Part shown: positions 36,340 through 52,635 of the stretch, piece by piece | How the letters are laid out: every line of letters starts with the position of its first letter | Position numbering within the stretch: position 1 is the first letter of the stretch | Assembly: GCF_000422305.1 (NCBI RefSeq) | Contig: NZ_AULN01000018.1 | Coordinates: 124,001-188,000 of the forward strand | Direction of reading: 5' to 3' | Source: Luteimonas mephitis DSM 12574 | GTDB taxonomy: Bacteria; Pseudomonadota; Gammaproteobacteria; Xanthomonadales; Xanthomonadaceae | DNA: 64,000 nt | Position numbers and translations under genes: made by a program | The notes under the pieces: model-generated | The model's input: the letters and a program-made list of their open reading frames with translations, nothing else | Told to the model about the DNA's origin: nothing | The model's database searches: none

Positions 36340-37500
36340 ATGAAGCCCGCTTCGATGATGAAAACGTTGCTCGCATGCGTGCTGTGGTGGCTGATGCTCG
36401 CCATTCCGGGCCTGGCCAGGGCTTCCGACGCGTGCCCGCTGCTGCGCGCGCAGGTCGACTCGCCGGTGGTGTCCACGCGCATCGCCGCGGCGGCGTGCGA
36501 GGAGCATCAGCTCTGGTATCGCCCTTTCATCGATCTCGACGGCCGCTACGCCGGTTCGCGCGTGCGCGAGGCCGAGGCCGGGCTGCTCGCCAATGGCCAG
36601 CCGGCCTGGCTGCGGGTGGTGGACTACTGGCGCGGCAGCGGCCTGCTCGGGCGGGCATCGGCAAGGCCCGGCGCCAGCGATTGCGCCTACGCCGGCATGA
36701 GCCAGTACGCCTCCCCGGCCTGCCGTACCTTCGTGGTCGATACGCCGTGGTCGGCCGCCTTCGTGTCGTGGGTGATGGCGCGCGCGCGGGTCCCCGGGTT
36801 CAACGGCTCGGCCAGCCATGTGAGCTACGTGCGCGACGCTTATCGCGACCCGGCCGGCAATGCCTACCAGGTTGCCAATCCGGTTTCGGCGCGACCGCAG
36901 CCCGGGGACCTGCTGTGCTACGTGCGGGTCACTTCGCGGGTCTACGGCTTCGGCGGCCTTGCCGGACTGTTGAGCAGCAACGAGTCCGGGCTCAACATGC
37001 ACTGCGACATCGTGGTCGCGGCCAATCCCGACAACGACGGCATGGCCTACCTGGTTGGCGGCAACGTCCTGGACGGCGTCACCATGCGCCTGCTGCGGCT
37101 CACGCCGGGCGGCCAGTTCGCCAACCTTGCAATGCGCGTGCCAGGGGCCCCGGACTGCTCGCCGGATGCGCCGTCGTCGTGCGATGCCAGCCGCCAGGAC
37201 TGGGCGGTGCTGCTGCAATTGCGGCCAGCGCAGCAGCTGGCGCAACTGCCGCCTGCGTTGCCGATGATGCCGTCACCTGCCTCGCAGCAGCAGTCGCGCC
37301 CTTCGCAGGAGTGCTGCGTGAACTGCGTGGTCGGCTCGGGCATTCCGCGTTGCCCGGCGGGAACGCAGGCGCCCGCGCGTCCGCTGCCTCCTCCGAAGCC
37401 GGCCGAAACGCCGCAGCCGTTGCCAGCAAAGTGCTGCGTCGACTGCGTGGTCGGCTCGGGCGTCCCGCGCTGCCCGGCCGGAACGCCGGCGCGGCCCTGA
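36340..37500 (+). CDS. Secreted DUF2272 protein with duplicated Cys-rich tail
   Basis: The 386-residue protein has a signal peptide (cleavage after GLARA), a DUF2272 domain (about residues 60-270, with [19 protein letters not shown], the NlpC/P60-like Cys-less motif region, and PQPGDLLCY and HCDIV) and a C-terminal tail. The tail holds two copies of CCVxCVVGSGxPRCPAGT (residues 325-342 and 365-382) linked by a Pro-rich spacer. DUF2272 looks like a papain/NlpC-type hydrolase fold and may act on cell wall, which is inference. The spacer and Cys repeats suggest an outer-surface or disulfide-bonded module. I chose the ATG at 36340; 36355 is possible. Confidence 0.72.
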   Translation: MKPASMMKTLLACVLWWLMLAIPGLARASDACPLLRAQVDSPVVSTRIAAAACEEHQLWYRPFIDLDGRYAGSRVREAEAGLLANGQPAWLRVVDYWRGSGLLGRASARPGASDCAYAGMSQYASPACRTFVVDTPWSAAFVSWVMARARVPGFNGSASHVSYVRDAYRDPAGNAYQVANPVSARPQPGDLLCYVRVTSRVYGFGGLAGLLSSNESGLNMHCDIVVAANPDNDGMAYLVGGNVLDGVTMRLLRLTPGGQFANLAMRVPGAPDCSPDAPSSCDASRQDWAVLLQLRPAQQLAQLPPALPMMPSPASQQQSRPSQECCVNCVVGSGIPRCPAGTQAPARPLPPPKPAETPQPLPAKCCVDCVVGSGVPRCPAGTPARP

Positions 37501-37511
37501 TCGGGGATGCC

Positions 37512-37820
37512 TCAGCCCTTGCCCGGCTGCAGGGCCGCGAACGCCGCCAGTTGTTCCTGCGTTGCCTCGCGCTGGTGCCGCGCCTTCCACTGCGCCAACG
37601 GTTCGCCGTAGATCGTCTCGCGCGCCTCGTCCTTCGTCATCGCAATGCCGCGCGCCTCGGCGGCCTCGCGATACCAGTCGGCGAGGCAGTTGCGGCAGAA
37701 GCCGGCGCCGATCATCAGGTCGATGTTCTGCACATCGGGGCGGTCGCGCATCAGGTGCTGCAGCAGGCGCCGGAAGACGTCGGCTTCGATGGCGGTGGTT
37801 TCGTGGTCAGTGGCGGCCAT
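37512..37820 (-). CDS. DUF1244 family protein
   Basis: The 102-residue cytoplasmic protein matches the DUF1244 family through [35 protein letters not shown] and the following [10 protein letters not shown]. The two Cys of FCRNC are conserved and might bind metal. No function is established. The gene is convergent with the DUF2272 gene (11 bp between stops). A REP pair lies immediately upstream of its start. Confidence 0.85.
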   Translation of the reverse strand: MAATDHETTAIEADVFRRLLQHLMRDRPDVQNIDLMIGAGFCRNCLADWYREAAEARGIAMTKDEARETIYGEPLAQWKARHQREATQEQLAAFAALQPGKG

Positions 37821-37830
37821 GCCGATCTCC

Positions 37831-37905
37831 GTAGGAGCGCCCCATGGGCGCGAAAGCCTTTGTCCGGGCGATCAGGAAAGCATTGCGCCCATGGGGCGCT
37901 CCTAC
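37831..37905. repeat. REP pair (GTAGGAGCG family), copy 2
   Basis: The left arm GTAGGAGCGCCCCATGGGCG and the right arm, reverse complement GTAGGAGCGCCCCATGGGCG, are identical over 20 bp. The centre is about 35 bp. It lies between the divergent DUF1244 and folD genes and must be close to their promoters. Confidence 0.88.
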
Positions 37906-37961
37906 AAGCGGCCGCGGAATCGGGGACAATACCGCCTTCGCCGTACGCAGGTCCCGCCCGC

Positions 37962-38833
37962 ATGACCGAACCGCACCGCGCCCGCATCCTCGACGGCAAG
38001 GGCATTGCCGAGGACCTGCTCGACACGCTCAAGGCGCAGGTCGACGCGCGCCTGGCGGCGGGCAAGCGGCGGCCGGGGCTGGCCGTGGTGCTGGTCGGCG
38101 CCGACCCGGCTTCGCAGTCCTACGTGCGCAACAAGCGCAGGGCGGCGCAGAAGGTCGGCATCCAGGCCTTCGACCACGATTTCCCGGATGGCGCCAGCGA
38201 GGCCGAACTGCTGGCCCTGATCGACCGCCTCAACGCCGACCCGGACATCCACGGCATCCTCGTGCAGCTCCCGCTGCCGGGCATCCCCGATGCCACCCGC
38301 CTGATCCATCGGATCAACCCGCGCAAGGACGTCGACGGCTTCCATCCCGAGAACGTCGGCCACCTGGCGCTGCGCCAGTTCGGCCTGCGCCCGTGCACGC
38401 CGCGCGGCATCACCACGCTGCTGGCCTACACCGATCGCCCGGTGCGCGGGCAGAGCGCGACGATCGTGGGAGTCAGCAACCACGTCGGCCGGCCGATGGC
38501 GCTGGAGCTGCTGATCGCCGGCTGCACCACCACCTGCTGCCACAAGTTCACGCCGCCGGACGTGCTGCGCCGGCACGTCGGCGAGGCCGACATCCTGGTG
38601 GTGGCCGTCGGCCGTCCGGACCTGATTCCCGGGCAATGGGTGAAGCCGGGCGCGGTGGTGATCGATGTCGGCATCAACCGGCTCGACGACGGCCGCCTGG
38701 TCGGCGACGTCGGCTTCGCCGAAGCGGCGCGGCGCGCCAGCTGGATCACGCCGGTGCCGGGCGGGGTGGGGCCGATGACCGTGGCCACGCTGATGCAGAA
38801 CACGCTGGAAGCCGCGGAAGCCGCGGACGCAGT

Positions 38834-38837
<4 letters not shown>
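37962..38837 (+). CDS. folD: Methylenetetrahydrofolate dehydrogenase / methenyltetrahydrofolate cyclohydrolase
   Basis: The 291-residue bifunctional enzyme interconverts one-carbon folates. Motifs are [20 protein letters not shown] with the catalytic Lys, [23 protein letters not shown], and the NADP-binding [24 protein letters not shown]-type sequence and [16 protein letters not shown] follow. The last residues run into a REP element, whose GTAG provides the TAG stop. The ATG is reached after the REP pair upstream. Confidence 0.95.
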
Positions 38838-40461
<1,624 letters not shown>

Positions 40462-40502
40462 GGCGGCGCTTTCGCGGACCACGGGTTCGCGCGCCGCCGA
40501 AC

Positions 40503-40632
40503 GCCCGGCCATGGATGGCCGGGCCGACGATCCAAAGCCGGACGGCGACGCCATGGATGGCCGCGGCGAAGTCGCTGGATGACCAGCCTTTGTCTGTTGC
40601 AAAGCACCTCCCGCTTTCGCGGGAATGACGAA
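40503..40632. repeat. Palindromic repeats between guaB and guaA
   Basis: CCCGGCCATGGATGGCCGGG (40504-40523) and the related GCCATGGATGGCCGCGG (40550-40566) are followed by CCCGCTTTCGCGGGAATGAC at 40610-40629. These are two different REP-like types side by side. No gene was seen. Confidence 0.7.
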
Positions 40633-40643
40633 CCAAGGTTTCC

Positions 40644-42199
<1,556 letters not shown>

Positions 42200-42209
<10 letters not shown>

Positions 42210-43036
42210 GCGCGGTTTTCCAGCCGTGGCTGCAGCGCTGGCAGTTGTCTGCGGATGGCGACGGCCTTGCCACGCCGGGCAGCGACCTGCTGCCCGTGCG
42301 CCTGCCCAACGGCACGGCGGCGATGCTCAAGATTGCGCGCGACCACGACGAGCGCGCGGGCGCGGCACTGATGCAATGGTGGAACGGCGTCGGCGCGGCC
42401 CGCGTGTTCGAGCTTGAAGGCGATGCGCTGCTGATGGAGCGAGCGCAGGGACGGCGTTCGCTGATGGCAATGGCACTGCAGGGGCAGGACGACGCGGCCA
42501 GCCGGATTGCATGCGATGTCGTTGCGCATTTGCATGTCCGTCGCGAAGCGCCGTGGCCGCGCGACATGGTGCCGCTGCAGCACTGGTTCGAGGCGCTGCG
42601 TACCGCGGCCGCGCGCGACGGCGGCATGTTCGCCAGCGCGCTTGCAGTGGCAGACGACCTGTTGGCAACGGCCGAACCCGCGCGCCCCCTCCATGGCGAC
42701 ATCCACCACGACAACGTGCTGGATTTCGGTGAGCGCGGCTGGCTCGCCATCGACGCGAAATACATTGTTGGCGACCGTGGCTACGATTACGCCAACCTGC
42801 TGTGCAATCCGGAGCTGCGCACGGTCACCGAGCCGGCGCGATTCTCGCGGCAGGTCGACGTGATCGCCGCAGCGTCGGGCCTTTCGCCGGAGCGACTGCT
42901 GCGCTGGACGCTGGCGTACGCGGGCCTCTCGGCCGCGTGGTTCCTGGAAGACGGCGACACGGCCTCTGCAGACAGCGACCTGACGGTGGCGAGCCTGGCC
43001 GGAGCCGCGCTCGGCTGGCAATCGCAGCCGGCATGA
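42200..43036 (+). CDS. APH(6)/hydroxyurea-type small-molecule phosphotransferase
   Basis: The 278-residue protein belongs to the aminoglycoside-phosphotransferase-like kinases, closest in pattern to the APH(6) (StrB) and hydroxyurea phosphotransferase group. It has [14 protein letters not shown] (Brenner-type HGDxxxxN catalytic loop) and [21 protein letters not shown]. StrB is also 278 residues. Chromosomal members often have no proven resistance role, so the true substrate is open. The likely start is GTG 42200, inside the last codons of guaA, giving a 10-bp overlap and probable translational coupling. Confidence 0.75.
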
Positions 43037-43041
43037 GATAA

Positions 43042-43587
<546 letters not shown>

Positions 43588-43646
43588 ATGCAGCGACGAC
43601 ACGCAGCGGACTATCATGTCCTGCTACTTCCCGCAGCAGGATATCC

Positions 43647-44219
43647 ATGACAAGCAATGGCGGACACGCGCGCGACGGCAGGTTGATCTGGATCGACCTG
43701 GAGATGACCGGGCTCGACACCGGCCGCGACTCGATCATCGAGATCGCCACGGTGGTGACGGACTCCGAGCTCAACATCCTGGCCGACGGCCCCCAGTTCG
43801 CCATCTCCCACCCGTTGTCCACGCTCGAGGCGATGGACGACTGGAATCGCACCCAGCACGGCAAGTCCGGGCTCTGGCGGCGGGTCCTGGAAGAGGGCGT
43901 GCCGATGGCCGAGGCCGAAGCGCGCACGCTGGATTTCCTGCAGCAGTGGGTCGGCCACAATCAGTCGCCGATGTGTGGCAATTCGATCTGCCAGGACCGC
44001 CGCTTCCTGCACCGGCAGATGCCGTCGCTGGAGCGGTATTTCCACTACCGCAACCTCGACGTCAGCACGATCAAGGAACTCGCGCGCCGCTGGGCGCCGG
44101 AAGTGCTGGCAGGCGTGCGCAAGGAAGCCGCGCATACCGCGCTGAGCGACGTGCGCGACTCGATCGCGGAGTTGAAGCATTACCGCAGCGCGATGGGCGT
44201 GTTCGGCGCGCCGCACTAG
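43647..44219 (+). CDS. orn: Oligoribonuclease
   Basis: The 190-residue DEDDh 3'-5' exonuclease degrades di- to pentanucleotides, including pGpG from c-di-GMP turnover. Catalytic D17 and E19 lie in [12 protein letters not shown]. Further motifs are [16 protein letters not shown] and the [11 protein letters not shown] segment with His and Asp. Length and sequence are standard for Orn. The gene is convergent with ppsA, with a REP pair and a bidirectional terminator between them. Confidence 0.96.
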   Translation: MTSNGGHARDGRLIWIDLEMTGLDTGRDSIIEIATVVTDSELNILADGPQFAISHPLSTLEAMDDWNRTQHGKSGLWRRVLEEGVPMAEAEARTLDFLQQWVGHNQSPMCGNSICQDRRFLHRQMPSLERYFHYRNLDVSTIKELARRWAPEVLAGVRKEAAHTALSDVRDSIAELKHYRSAMGVFGAPH

Positions 44220-44245
44220 CGCGCGTTGCCGACGCCGTTGCTTCT

Positions 44246-44326
44246 GCAAGAGCGGCGGAAGCCGCGAGTTCTTCGTGGCCCACAATCGTCGGTAGGAAGC
44301 TTGCGGCTTGCGCCGCTCCCGCAAAA
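44246..44326. repeat. REP pair, diverged copy 4, between orn and ppsA
   Basis: GCAAGAGCGGCGGAAGCCGC on the left and GGCTTGCGCCGCTCCCGCAA on the right form an imperfect hairpin. The head tetranucleotide has changed from GTAG to GCAA compared with the other copies. Confidence 0.7.
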
Positions 44327-44337
44327 ACCCACGAAGA

Positions 44338-44372
44338 ACGAAGCCGGCTTGTGGCCGGCTTCGTTTCGTTTC
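44338..44372. terminator. Bidirectional terminator between orn and ppsA
   Basis: GAAGCCGGC-TTGTG-GCCGGCTTC is followed on the plus strand by GTTTCGTTTC and on the minus strand by GTTCTTCG. It fits termination of both convergent genes. Confidence 0.75.
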
Positions 44373-44393
44373 GACAGGCAAGCGATCTTCTCG

Positions 44394-46778
44394 TCAGGAA
44401 GCGGCCTTCGACCTGGCCAGCCTCAGCCAGGTATCGACCACGGTATCCGGATTCAGCGACACCGATTCGATCCCTTCTTCCATCAGCCACTGCGCCAGGT
44501 CCGGGTGGTCGCTCGGGCCCTGGCCGCAGATGCCGACGTACTTGCCCCTGCGGCGTGCGGTCTGGATCGCCATCGACAGCAGCTTCTTCACCGCCGGGTC
44601 GCGCTCGTCGAACAGGTGCGCGACGATGCCCGAATCGCGGTCCAGGCCGAGGGTGAGCTGGGTCAGGTCGTTGGAGCCGATGGAGAAGCCGTCGAAGATG
44701 TCGAGGAACTCGTCGGCCAGCAGCGCGTTGGACGGCACCTCGCACATCATGATGATCTTCAGGCCGTCCTGGCCCTGCTTCAGGCCGTTGGCCTCCAGCA
44801 CCTCGACCACCCTGCGGCCTTCGTCGAGCGTGCGCACGAACGGGATCATCACCCACACGTTGGACAGGCCCATCTCGTTGCGCACCTTGCGCACGGCCTT
44901 GCACTCGAGCGCAAACGCTTCGGCGAACGACGGATCGACGTAGCGGCTGGCGCCGCGGAAGCCGATCATCGGATTCTCCTCGTGCGGCTCGTAGCGCTGT
45001 CCGCCGAGCAGGTTCGCGTACTCGTTGGACTTGAAGTCGGACATGCGCACGATCACCGGCTTCGGGTTCACCGAGGCGGCGATGGTGGCGATGCCCTCGG
45101 CGAGGCGATCGACGTAGAACTCCACCGGGCCGGCGTAGCCGGCGATGCGCTCGTCGATCTTCCTGCGGACGTCGGCGTCTTGGTCGTCGTATTCCAGCAG
45201 CGCCTTGGGATGCACGCCGATGTGGCTGGCGATGATCATCTCCAGCCGTGCCAGGCCGATGCCGGCGTTGGGCAGCTGGCCGAAGTCGAACGCGCGCTCG
45301 GGGTTGGCCACGTTCATCATGATCTTCAGCGGCGCTTCGGGCATCGACGACAGGTCGGTGGTGATCCGCTCGAAGGGCAGCGTGCCGGCATAGATGAAAC
45401 CGGTGTCGCCTTCGGCGCAGCTCACCGTGACCTGCGCGCCGTCCTCGATCAGGTCCAGCGCGTTGCCGGTGCCGACCACGGCGGGCACGCCAAGTTCGCG
45501 CGCGATGATCGCGGCGTGGCAGGTACGACCGCCGCGGTTGGTGACGATGGCGGCAGCGCGCTTCATCACCGGCTCCCAGTCTGGGTCGGTCATGTCGGCG
45601 ACCAGCACGTCGCCAGGCTGCACGCGGTTCATGTCGTCGAGCGTGCGTACCACGCGTGCCACGCCGCTGCCGATCTTCTGGCCGATCGCGCGGCCTTCCA
45701 CGAGCACGTCGCCGCGCAGTTCCAGCTGGAATCGTTCGATCTGCGTGGCCTTGGCGCGTGACTTCACCGTTTCCGGCCGCGCCTGCACGATGAACAGCTT
45801 GCCGCTGACGCCATCCTTCGCCCACTCGATGTCCATCGGGCGCTGGTAGTGCTTCTCGATCACCAGTGCCTGCTTCGAAAGTTCGTGCACGTCGGCGTCG
45901 CTGAGCGAGAACCTGCTGCGCAGTTCGGCCGGCGTGTCCTCGGTGCGCACGCGCTCGCCGGGGGCATCGGAATAGACCATGCGGATCTGCTTGCTGCCCA
46001 GCGAACGGCGCAGGATCGCCGGCTTGCCCTGTGCGAGCGTCGGCTTGTAGACGTAGAACTCGTCCGGGTTGACCGCACCCTGCACGACCATCTCGCCCAG
46101 GCCGTAGCTCGACGTCACGAACACCACGTCGCGGAAACCAGATTCGGTGTCGAGCGTGAACAGCACGCCCGACGCGCCCACGTCGGAGCGCACCATCAGC
46201 TGCACGCCGGAGGAGAGGAACACGTCCTCGTGCTTGAAGCCGTGGTGCACGCGATAGGCGATGGCGCGATCGTTGTAGAGGCTGGCGAAGACTTCCTTGA
46301 CCTTGCGCACCACGTCGTCGGCGCCGGTGACGTTGAGGAAGGTTTCCTGCTGGCCGGCGAACGAGGCGTCGGGAAGGTCTTCCGCGGTGGCCGAAGAGCG
46401 CACGGCCACGGCGACGCTGCCGCCGCCGTTCTGTTCGCACAGCTGCGCGTAGGCCTTGCGGATGTCGGCGTCGAGCTCCGGCTGCAGCGGCGCGTCGATC
46501 ACCCAGCCGCGAATTTCCTTGCCGGCGGCGGTCAGTGCCGGGACGTCCTCGACGTCCAGCGTCGCCAGGCGGTCGAAGATGCGCTGGTGCAGGGTGTTGT
46601 GGGCGATGAAGGCCTTGAACGCGTCCGCCGTGGTCGCGAAGCCGCCCGGGACCGAGACACCAAGCCCGGCGAGTTCGCCGATCATCTCGCCGAGCGATGA
46701 ATTCTTGCCGCCGACCTGGGCCAGATCGGTCAGTCGCAGGTCGTGGAGCCACAGGATATTGGCGCTCAAAACGGGCAC
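44394..46778 (-). CDS. ppsA: Phosphoenolpyruvate synthase
   Basis: The 794-residue enzyme forms PEP from pyruvate and ATP in gluconeogenesis. It contains an N-terminal ATP-grasp domain ([12 protein letters not shown]), the central phosphohistidine domain ([20 protein letters not shown], catalytic His in GGRTCHA) and the C-terminal TIM-barrel PEP-binding domain ([12 protein letters not shown], Cys acid). The start is uncertain: GTG 46778 keeps the longest frame, while TTG 46769 has GGAG at better spacing. It is divergent from ppsR, its regulator, across 162 bp. Confidence 0.95.
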   Translation of the reverse strand: MPVLSANILWLHDLRLTDLAQVGGKNSSLGEMIGELAGLGVSVPGGFATTADAFKAFIAHNTLHQRIFDRLATLDVEDVPALTAAGKEIRGWVIDAPLQPELDADIRKAYAQLCEQNGGGSVAVAVRSSATAEDLPDASFAGQQETFLNVTGADDVVRKVKEVFASLYNDRAIAYRVHHGFKHEDVFLSSGVQLMVRSDVGASGVLFTLDTESGFRDVVFVTSSYGLGEMVVQGAVNPDEFYVYKPTLAQGKPAILRRSLGSKQIRMVYSDAPGERVRTEDTPAELRSRFSLSDADVHELSKQALVIEKHYQRPMDIEWAKDGVSGKLFIVQARPETVKSRAKATQIERFQLELRGDVLVEGRAIGQKIGSGVARVVRTLDDMNRVQPGDVLVADMTDPDWEPVMKRAAAIVTNRGGRTCHAAIIARELGVPAVVGTGNALDLIEDGAQVTVSCAEGDTGFIYAGTLPFERITTDLSSMPEAPLKIMMNVANPERAFDFGQLPNAGIGLARLEMIIASHIGVHPKALLEYDDQDADVRRKIDERIAGYAGPVEFYVDRLAEGIATIAASVNPKPVIVRMSDFKSNEYANLLGGQRYEPHEENPMIGFRGASRYVDPSFAEAFALECKAVRKVRNEMGLSNVWVMIPFVRTLDEGRRVVEVLEANGLKQGQDGLKIIMMCEVPSNALLADEFLDIFDGFSIGSNDLTQLTLGLDRDSGIVAHLFDERDPAVKKLLSMAIQTARRRGKYVGICGQGPSDHPDLAQWLMEEGIESVSLNPDTVVDTWLRLARSKAAS

Positions 46779-46940
46779 TCCGGGTTGTGCGGGCGGTAGT
46801 GGAAAGCGGGGAGGGCAGGCAGGACCGGCCGAAGTTGGCTATTTTAGCCGCCAGCGCACGGCAGCGGCCACGTTCGGGGCCGGATTCCGTGCATCGCGGC
46901 CATGCCGCCCCCGCACGCACCCACAGGAAAGCGATTACAC

Positions 46941-47762
46941 ATGGCTGACACGCGCCCGGTCTTCTATGTTTCCGACGGCACCGGCATCACTGCCGAGACG
47001 ATCGGCCACAGCCTGCTGACCCAGTTTGCCGACACCCGCTTCAGTACCGACCGCATTCCCTTCGTCGACAGCCCGGAGCGCGCGCGCGAGGCCGCTGCGC
47101 GGATCCGGGCGAAAGGCGAGGAGGTCGGTGTTCGTCCGGTGGTGGTGAGTTCCTGCGTCGATCCGGAGCTGACCCGGCTGATCGGCGAAAGCGGCGCGCT
47201 GGTGCTGGACACGTTTGCGCCGTTCATCGAGCCGATGGAGCGCGAACTGGGACAGCAACGCAAGTCGCAGGTCGGCCAGGCGCACGGCATGGTCGACTTC
47301 GATACCTACCATGCCCGCATCAACGCGATGAACTACGCGCTGACCCACGACGACGGTATCGCCGTCAACTACGACGACGCCGACGTGATCCTGGTGGCGG
47401 TGTCGCGGGCCGGCAAGACGCCGACCTGCGTGTACCTGGCGCTGCACTACGGCGTGCGCGCCGCGAACTACCCGCTGACCGAGGAAGACCTCGAACACGA
47501 TCGCCTGCCGCCGCGCCTGCAGCCGTATCGCAACAAGCTGTTCGCGCTGAGCATCGATCCGGTGCGCCTGCACCAGATTCGCGAGGAGCGGCGCCCTAAA
47601 TCGCGCTATGCGCAGCTGGAGACCTGCAAGAGGGAAGTGGCCGCGGCCGAGAGCCTGTTCCGCGCGGAGCGCATCCCGGTGTTGAGCACCACGCACAAGT
47701 CGATCGAGGAAATCGCCAGCACGGTGCTGACCACGTTCGGCATCCGGCGCGGGATGTTCTGA
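46941..47762 (+). CDS. ppsR: PEP synthase regulatory protein (kinase/pyrophosphorylase)
   Basis: The 273-residue DUF299 protein inactivates PEP synthase by ADP-dependent phosphorylation of a Thr next to its catalytic His and reactivates it by phosphorolysis. It opens with [19 protein letters not shown] and carries the P-loop-like [14 protein letters not shown]. The paired location opposite ppsA supports PpsR over the PPDK regulator. The ATG at 46941 was selected because the family starts here. Confidence 0.94.
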   Translation: MADTRPVFYVSDGTGITAETIGHSLLTQFADTRFSTDRIPFVDSPERAREAAARIRAKGEEVGVRPVVVSSCVDPELTRLIGESGALVLDTFAPFIEPMERELGQQRKSQVGQAHGMVDFDTYHARINAMNYALTHDDGIAVNYDDADVILVAVSRAGKTPTCVYLALHYGVRAANYPLTEEDLEHDRLPPRLQPYRNKLFALSIDPVRLHQIREERRPKSRYAQLETCKREVAAAESLFRAERIPVLSTTHKSIEEIASTVLTTFGIRRGMF

Positions 47763-47905
47763 GCACGACGTCCGGGCCTGCGAGGCGCCTTCCCGCCAGC
47801 CGCATCGCGGCGGCGGAAAATGCCGGTGGAGAAGGTTCACGTTAGGCGCCGCGAACGCTTCCGTCAATGCTGCCGCGCCCTGGCCTGTGCGTGTAGCATC
47901 GGGCC

Positions 47906-48394
47906 ATGTCCCGGGTCCACGTCACCGATCGCACGGCACGCATTCCGAAGCTCAGCCGCTTCGGCTGGCTGATGGGCCTGTATGCGGAAAACTTCAATCG
48001 CCTGACGCGGCTGTTCGAGCCCGCCGACCTTGCATCGGGTCGCTATGTCTCGACGATCGGCGACGGCCTCGACCTGCACCTGCAGGTCATCGAGCAGCAT
48101 GCCTACACGACCGAACTGCGACTGACCTACGGCCTGCAGGATCCCGTGACCGGCGAGCCCGACCCGTCGGCTTTCCTGCGCCTGTATCGCGACGCGCGCC
48201 AGGTCGAGGCGACGCACTGCTATGTGGGGCGGCGCTGGCAGGACGTGATCGGGATGTATCCGCCGCCGGCGCAGGTGATCAGTCACCGCATGCGCATGAA
48301 CACGTTCCTCGGCAAATGGCTGCAGTACCTGGCCGAAGGCGGCCACGGCGTGGCCACGCTGCGCGCGACTGCGGCCGAAACCAGGGTCGCCTGA
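47906..48394 (+). CDS. DUF1249 family protein
   Basis: The 162-residue cytoplasmic protein fits the DUF1249 (E. coli YqiB) family. Motifs are MGLYAENFNRLTRLF near the N-terminus, LHLQVIEQHAYTTELRLTY in the middle, and RLYRDARQVEATHCY near the C-terminus. Function is unknown. TAGCAT at 47897-47902 before it could be a -10 element that leaves almost no leader, but this is tentative. Confidence 0.82.
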   Translation: MSRVHVTDRTARIPKLSRFGWLMGLYAENFNRLTRLFEPADLASGRYVSTIGDGLDLHLQVIEQHAYTTELRLTYGLQDPVTGEPDPSAFLRLYRDARQVEATHCYVGRRWQDVIGMYPPPAQVISHRMRMNTFLGKWLQYLAEGGHGVATLRATAAETRVA

Positions 48395-48501
48395 GACGCG
48401 CACCGCATTTTTAATGCTTCGTTCACGGCCTTTACGCGCTGCAAACATCCGGCTGCTAGCATCGCCCTCCAACGCGCCTGAATGCGCATGAGGAGACACC
48501 G

Positions 48502-48684
48502 ATGACCAAGCTCGACAAGCCATTGCGGCGCGAAGTCCAGATCGGCGACAAGGCCTATACGCTCACCATCGATCCCGATGGCCTGAAGCTGGTCGAGAAG
48601 GGCCACCGCAAGGGTGTCGAGGTCAGCTGGGCCTCGCTGGCCAACAGCGAAAGCGATGGCGGGTCGCAGGCAGCGTCGATGTAA
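48502..48684 (+). CDS. Small conserved protein of unknown function
   Basis: The 60-residue protein (MTKLDKPLRREVQIGDKAYT through DGLKLVEKGHRKGVEVSW) is a small beta-rich, charged polypeptide. I recall similar 55-60-residue proteins in xanthomonad genomes but no function. The ATG is preceded by GAGGAGACACCG, and a strong bidirectional terminator follows, so it looks like a genuine single-gene unit. Confidence 0.8.
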   Translation: MTKLDKPLRREVQIGDKAYTLTIDPDGLKLVEKGHRKGVEVSWASLANSESDGGSQAASM

Positions 48685-48713
48685 GCATCGCGAGCGATTG
48701 TTCTGGTTTCGCG

Positions 48714-48740
48714 AAAAGGCCCGCCTCGTGCGGGCCTTTT
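48714..48740. terminator. Bidirectional terminator
   Basis: AAAAGGCCCGC-CTCGT-GCGGGCCTTTT is a perfect stem with A/T tails on both sides, between the 60-residue gene and the convergent 81-residue gene. Confidence 0.92.
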
Positions 48741-48782
48741 AGTTGGCCGGGGCCCGGCTTGCGTGATGCATTGCTGGCGCTG

Positions 48783-49028
48783 TCAGCGGAACGTGCCGCG
48801 CGATTTCTGTCCTGCCCAGCCGTGGCGGGCAATCAGCACGCTGTCGCCATTGGCGACGCGCACGGCGACGCCGGTCGAGTCGCCGCGCGTGCTGTTGCGG
48901 TCGGCAGCGAGCCTGCTGGCCACGCCGATGGCCTCGAGCTTGGTGGCGCGAAGATCCAGCGCCTTGCCTTCAAACCGGATGACCCAGCCCTGCCGGGCAG
49001 GTTCCACCGTGAGTACCGACCTTGCCAT
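48783..49028 (-). CDS. Small DUF2188-like protein
   Basis: The 81-residue protein (MARSVLTVEPARQGWVIRFE start, then ATKLEAIGVASRLAADRN and VAVRVANGDSVLIARHGWAG) has the layout of DUF2188: a short strand pair with GWxV, a helix with xAxxxA, and a C-terminal strand with xxxRxG. No function is known. The ATG at 49028 was preferred over an upstream extension because the family match begins there. Confidence in the family is moderate. Confidence 0.65.
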   Translation of the reverse strand: MARSVLTVEPARQGWVIRFEGKALDLRATKLEAIGVASRLAADRNSTRGDSTGVAVRVANGDSVLIARHGWAGQKSRGTFR

Positions 49029-49270
49029 GCCATCACCCCCGCTTCGTCCGCAAATCCCCGGCCTGCAGAGGCCAACGCAGGTTCCCGCCGCGGGCGGCCG
49101 GGCCGGCAAGCCCGTCGGAGGCGGGGCAGGGCAGGCGACATCGAGCGCGAGGCGACGGGTCGGGCGCGATCAAACCTTGGGCATGCGCGAGACCGCCCGC
49201 TCGATGCTTTCGCTGCAACCGGATGCGTGGCGGCCAATTGCCCAAGCATCGCCCGGGAATGCATTGCCTG

Positions 49271-49303
49271 AAAAGAAACAGGCCCGCCGAAGCGAGCCTG
49301 TTT
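49271..49303 (-). terminator. Terminator of the tRNA operon
   Basis: On the minus strand AAACAGGCTCGC-TTCG-GCGGGCCTGTTT is followed by CTTTTC, 11 bp after the tRNA-Glu CCA end. Confidence 0.9.
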
Positions 49304-49313
49304 CATCGAAAAG

Positions 49314-49389
49314 TGGCGTCCCCACGGGGATTCGAACCCCGGTGTCCACCGTGAAAGGGTGGTGTCCTAGGCCTCTAGACGATGGGGAC
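49314..49389 (-). tRNA. tRNA-Glu (anticodon TTC)
   Basis: A 76-nt gene reads, on the minus strand, GTCCCCATCGTCTAGAGG at the 5' end and ends GTGGGGACGCCA with an encoded CCA. The acceptor stem GTCCCCA pairs with TGGGGAC, the anticodon loop is CTTTCAC with TTC, and the T loop is TTCGAAC. It lies 43 bp downstream of tRNA-Ala. Confidence 0.97.
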
Positions 49390-49432
49390 GCAGTGGAACT
49401 TGCAGCGATTCCGGGCAGGCCGTGTCCGGAAT

Positions 49433-49508
49433 TGGTGGAGCCAGGCGGGATCGAACCGCCGACCTCCTGCATGCCATGCAGGCGCTCTCCCAGCTGAGCT
49501 ATGGCCCC
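49433..49508 (-). tRNA. tRNA-Ala (anticodon GGC)
   Basis: A 76-nt gene reads, on the minus strand, GGGGCCATAGCTCAGCTGGG at the 5' end and GGCTCCACCA at the 3' end with an encoded CCA. The anticodon arm CTGCATGGCATGCAG carries GGC, and the T loop is TTCGATC. It is transcribed together with tRNA-Glu. Confidence 0.97.
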
Positions 49509-49530
49509 ACGGGCTGGAAAGCGCGGAATT

Positions 49531-51932
<2,402 letters not shown>

Positions 51933-51936
<4 letters not shown>

Positions 51937-52358
51937 GATTGCGCCGCCCGTTCGGATGCGGTCGCGGTATCGGTGCTGAGCGCTGCCATGATCGGGCAGG
52001 TGGCCAGGGCGCCGTGACCCGGGCAGGCGTCGACCAGTTCGTGCAAGGCGTCACGCACCCGGGTCAGCTCGGCGAGGCGCTCTTCCACAACTTCAAGTTT
52101 TTGGGATGCTTTCTTTCGCATCTCATTCATATCATTTGAGTAATTGCTGCTTATGGCCATCAGTTCACCTATTTCCTCAAGTGTGAAACCGAGGGCCTTG
52201 GCGCGACGGATGAAATTCAACCGGGTGACATCGTCGCACTGGTACTGGCGGTAGCCGCTGGCACTGCGCGCCGGTTCGGGAATCAGGCGCTGGCGCTCGT
52301 AGTAGCGAACCGTGTCGATGGGCACGCCGGCCTGGCGCGCGAGCTGGCCAATGTTCAT
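51933..52358 (-). CDS. cueR: MerR-family copper regulator, CueR-like
   Basis: The 141-residue regulator has a MerR helix-turn-helix ([20 protein letters not shown]), a dimerisation coiled coil (about 75-108) and a C-terminal metal loop with C112 and C121 ([10 protein letters not shown]), like the Cys pair that binds monovalent copper in CueR, with a loop one residue longer than in E. coli CueR. It would activate the operon cueR-ATPase by untwisting its own promoter, which has the expected dyad and 19-bp spacer. Start ATG 52358 follows AGGAGATC. A gold- or silver-responsive relative is possible. Confidence 0.87.
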
Positions 52359-52383
52359 GGCGATCTCCTGAGGCAGGGCGTCA

Positions 52384-52416
52384 TGGTAAACCTTGAACCT
52401 TGGTCAAGAGTCAAGG
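52384..52416 (-). promoter_or_regulatory. MerR-type promoter and operator of the cueR operon
   Basis: On the minus strand TTGACT (52409-52414) and TTACCA (52384-52389) are 19 bp apart, the long spacer typical of MerR-activated promoters. CCTTGA at 52391 and TCAAGG at 52411 form a dyad across the spacer. Confidence 0.72.
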
Positions 52417-52635
52417 GTTTGCATGGAGCCAAGTGTCGCGATGCCGATGCGCGCGCGCCAGGCCTGCTTCGCAAGTGCTGGCCGCCGATACCCGCGTGTC
52501 CTAGGCTTGCCGCACTGTCGCCGGCGGATCGCGTGGCCTCTCGTTTGGATGCATGAACTCCGTTGCGGCACGGGCGATGCAAGCAATGCCCAGCCTGATT
52601 CCGCGTTCGGCCGCGGTGGAGACAAGAGGGGACCC

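Noticed and set aside
34453-37245. 930-codon minus-strand frame opposite moeA, moeB and DUF2272
   Set aside because: Shadow frame running through a REP pair and two gene boundaries; no recognisable protein features.
49314-49508. tRNA genes as attachment site of the accessory region
   Set aside because: The tRNA 3' ends point away from the accessory genes, and I found no repeated 3' tRNA fragment on the right side.
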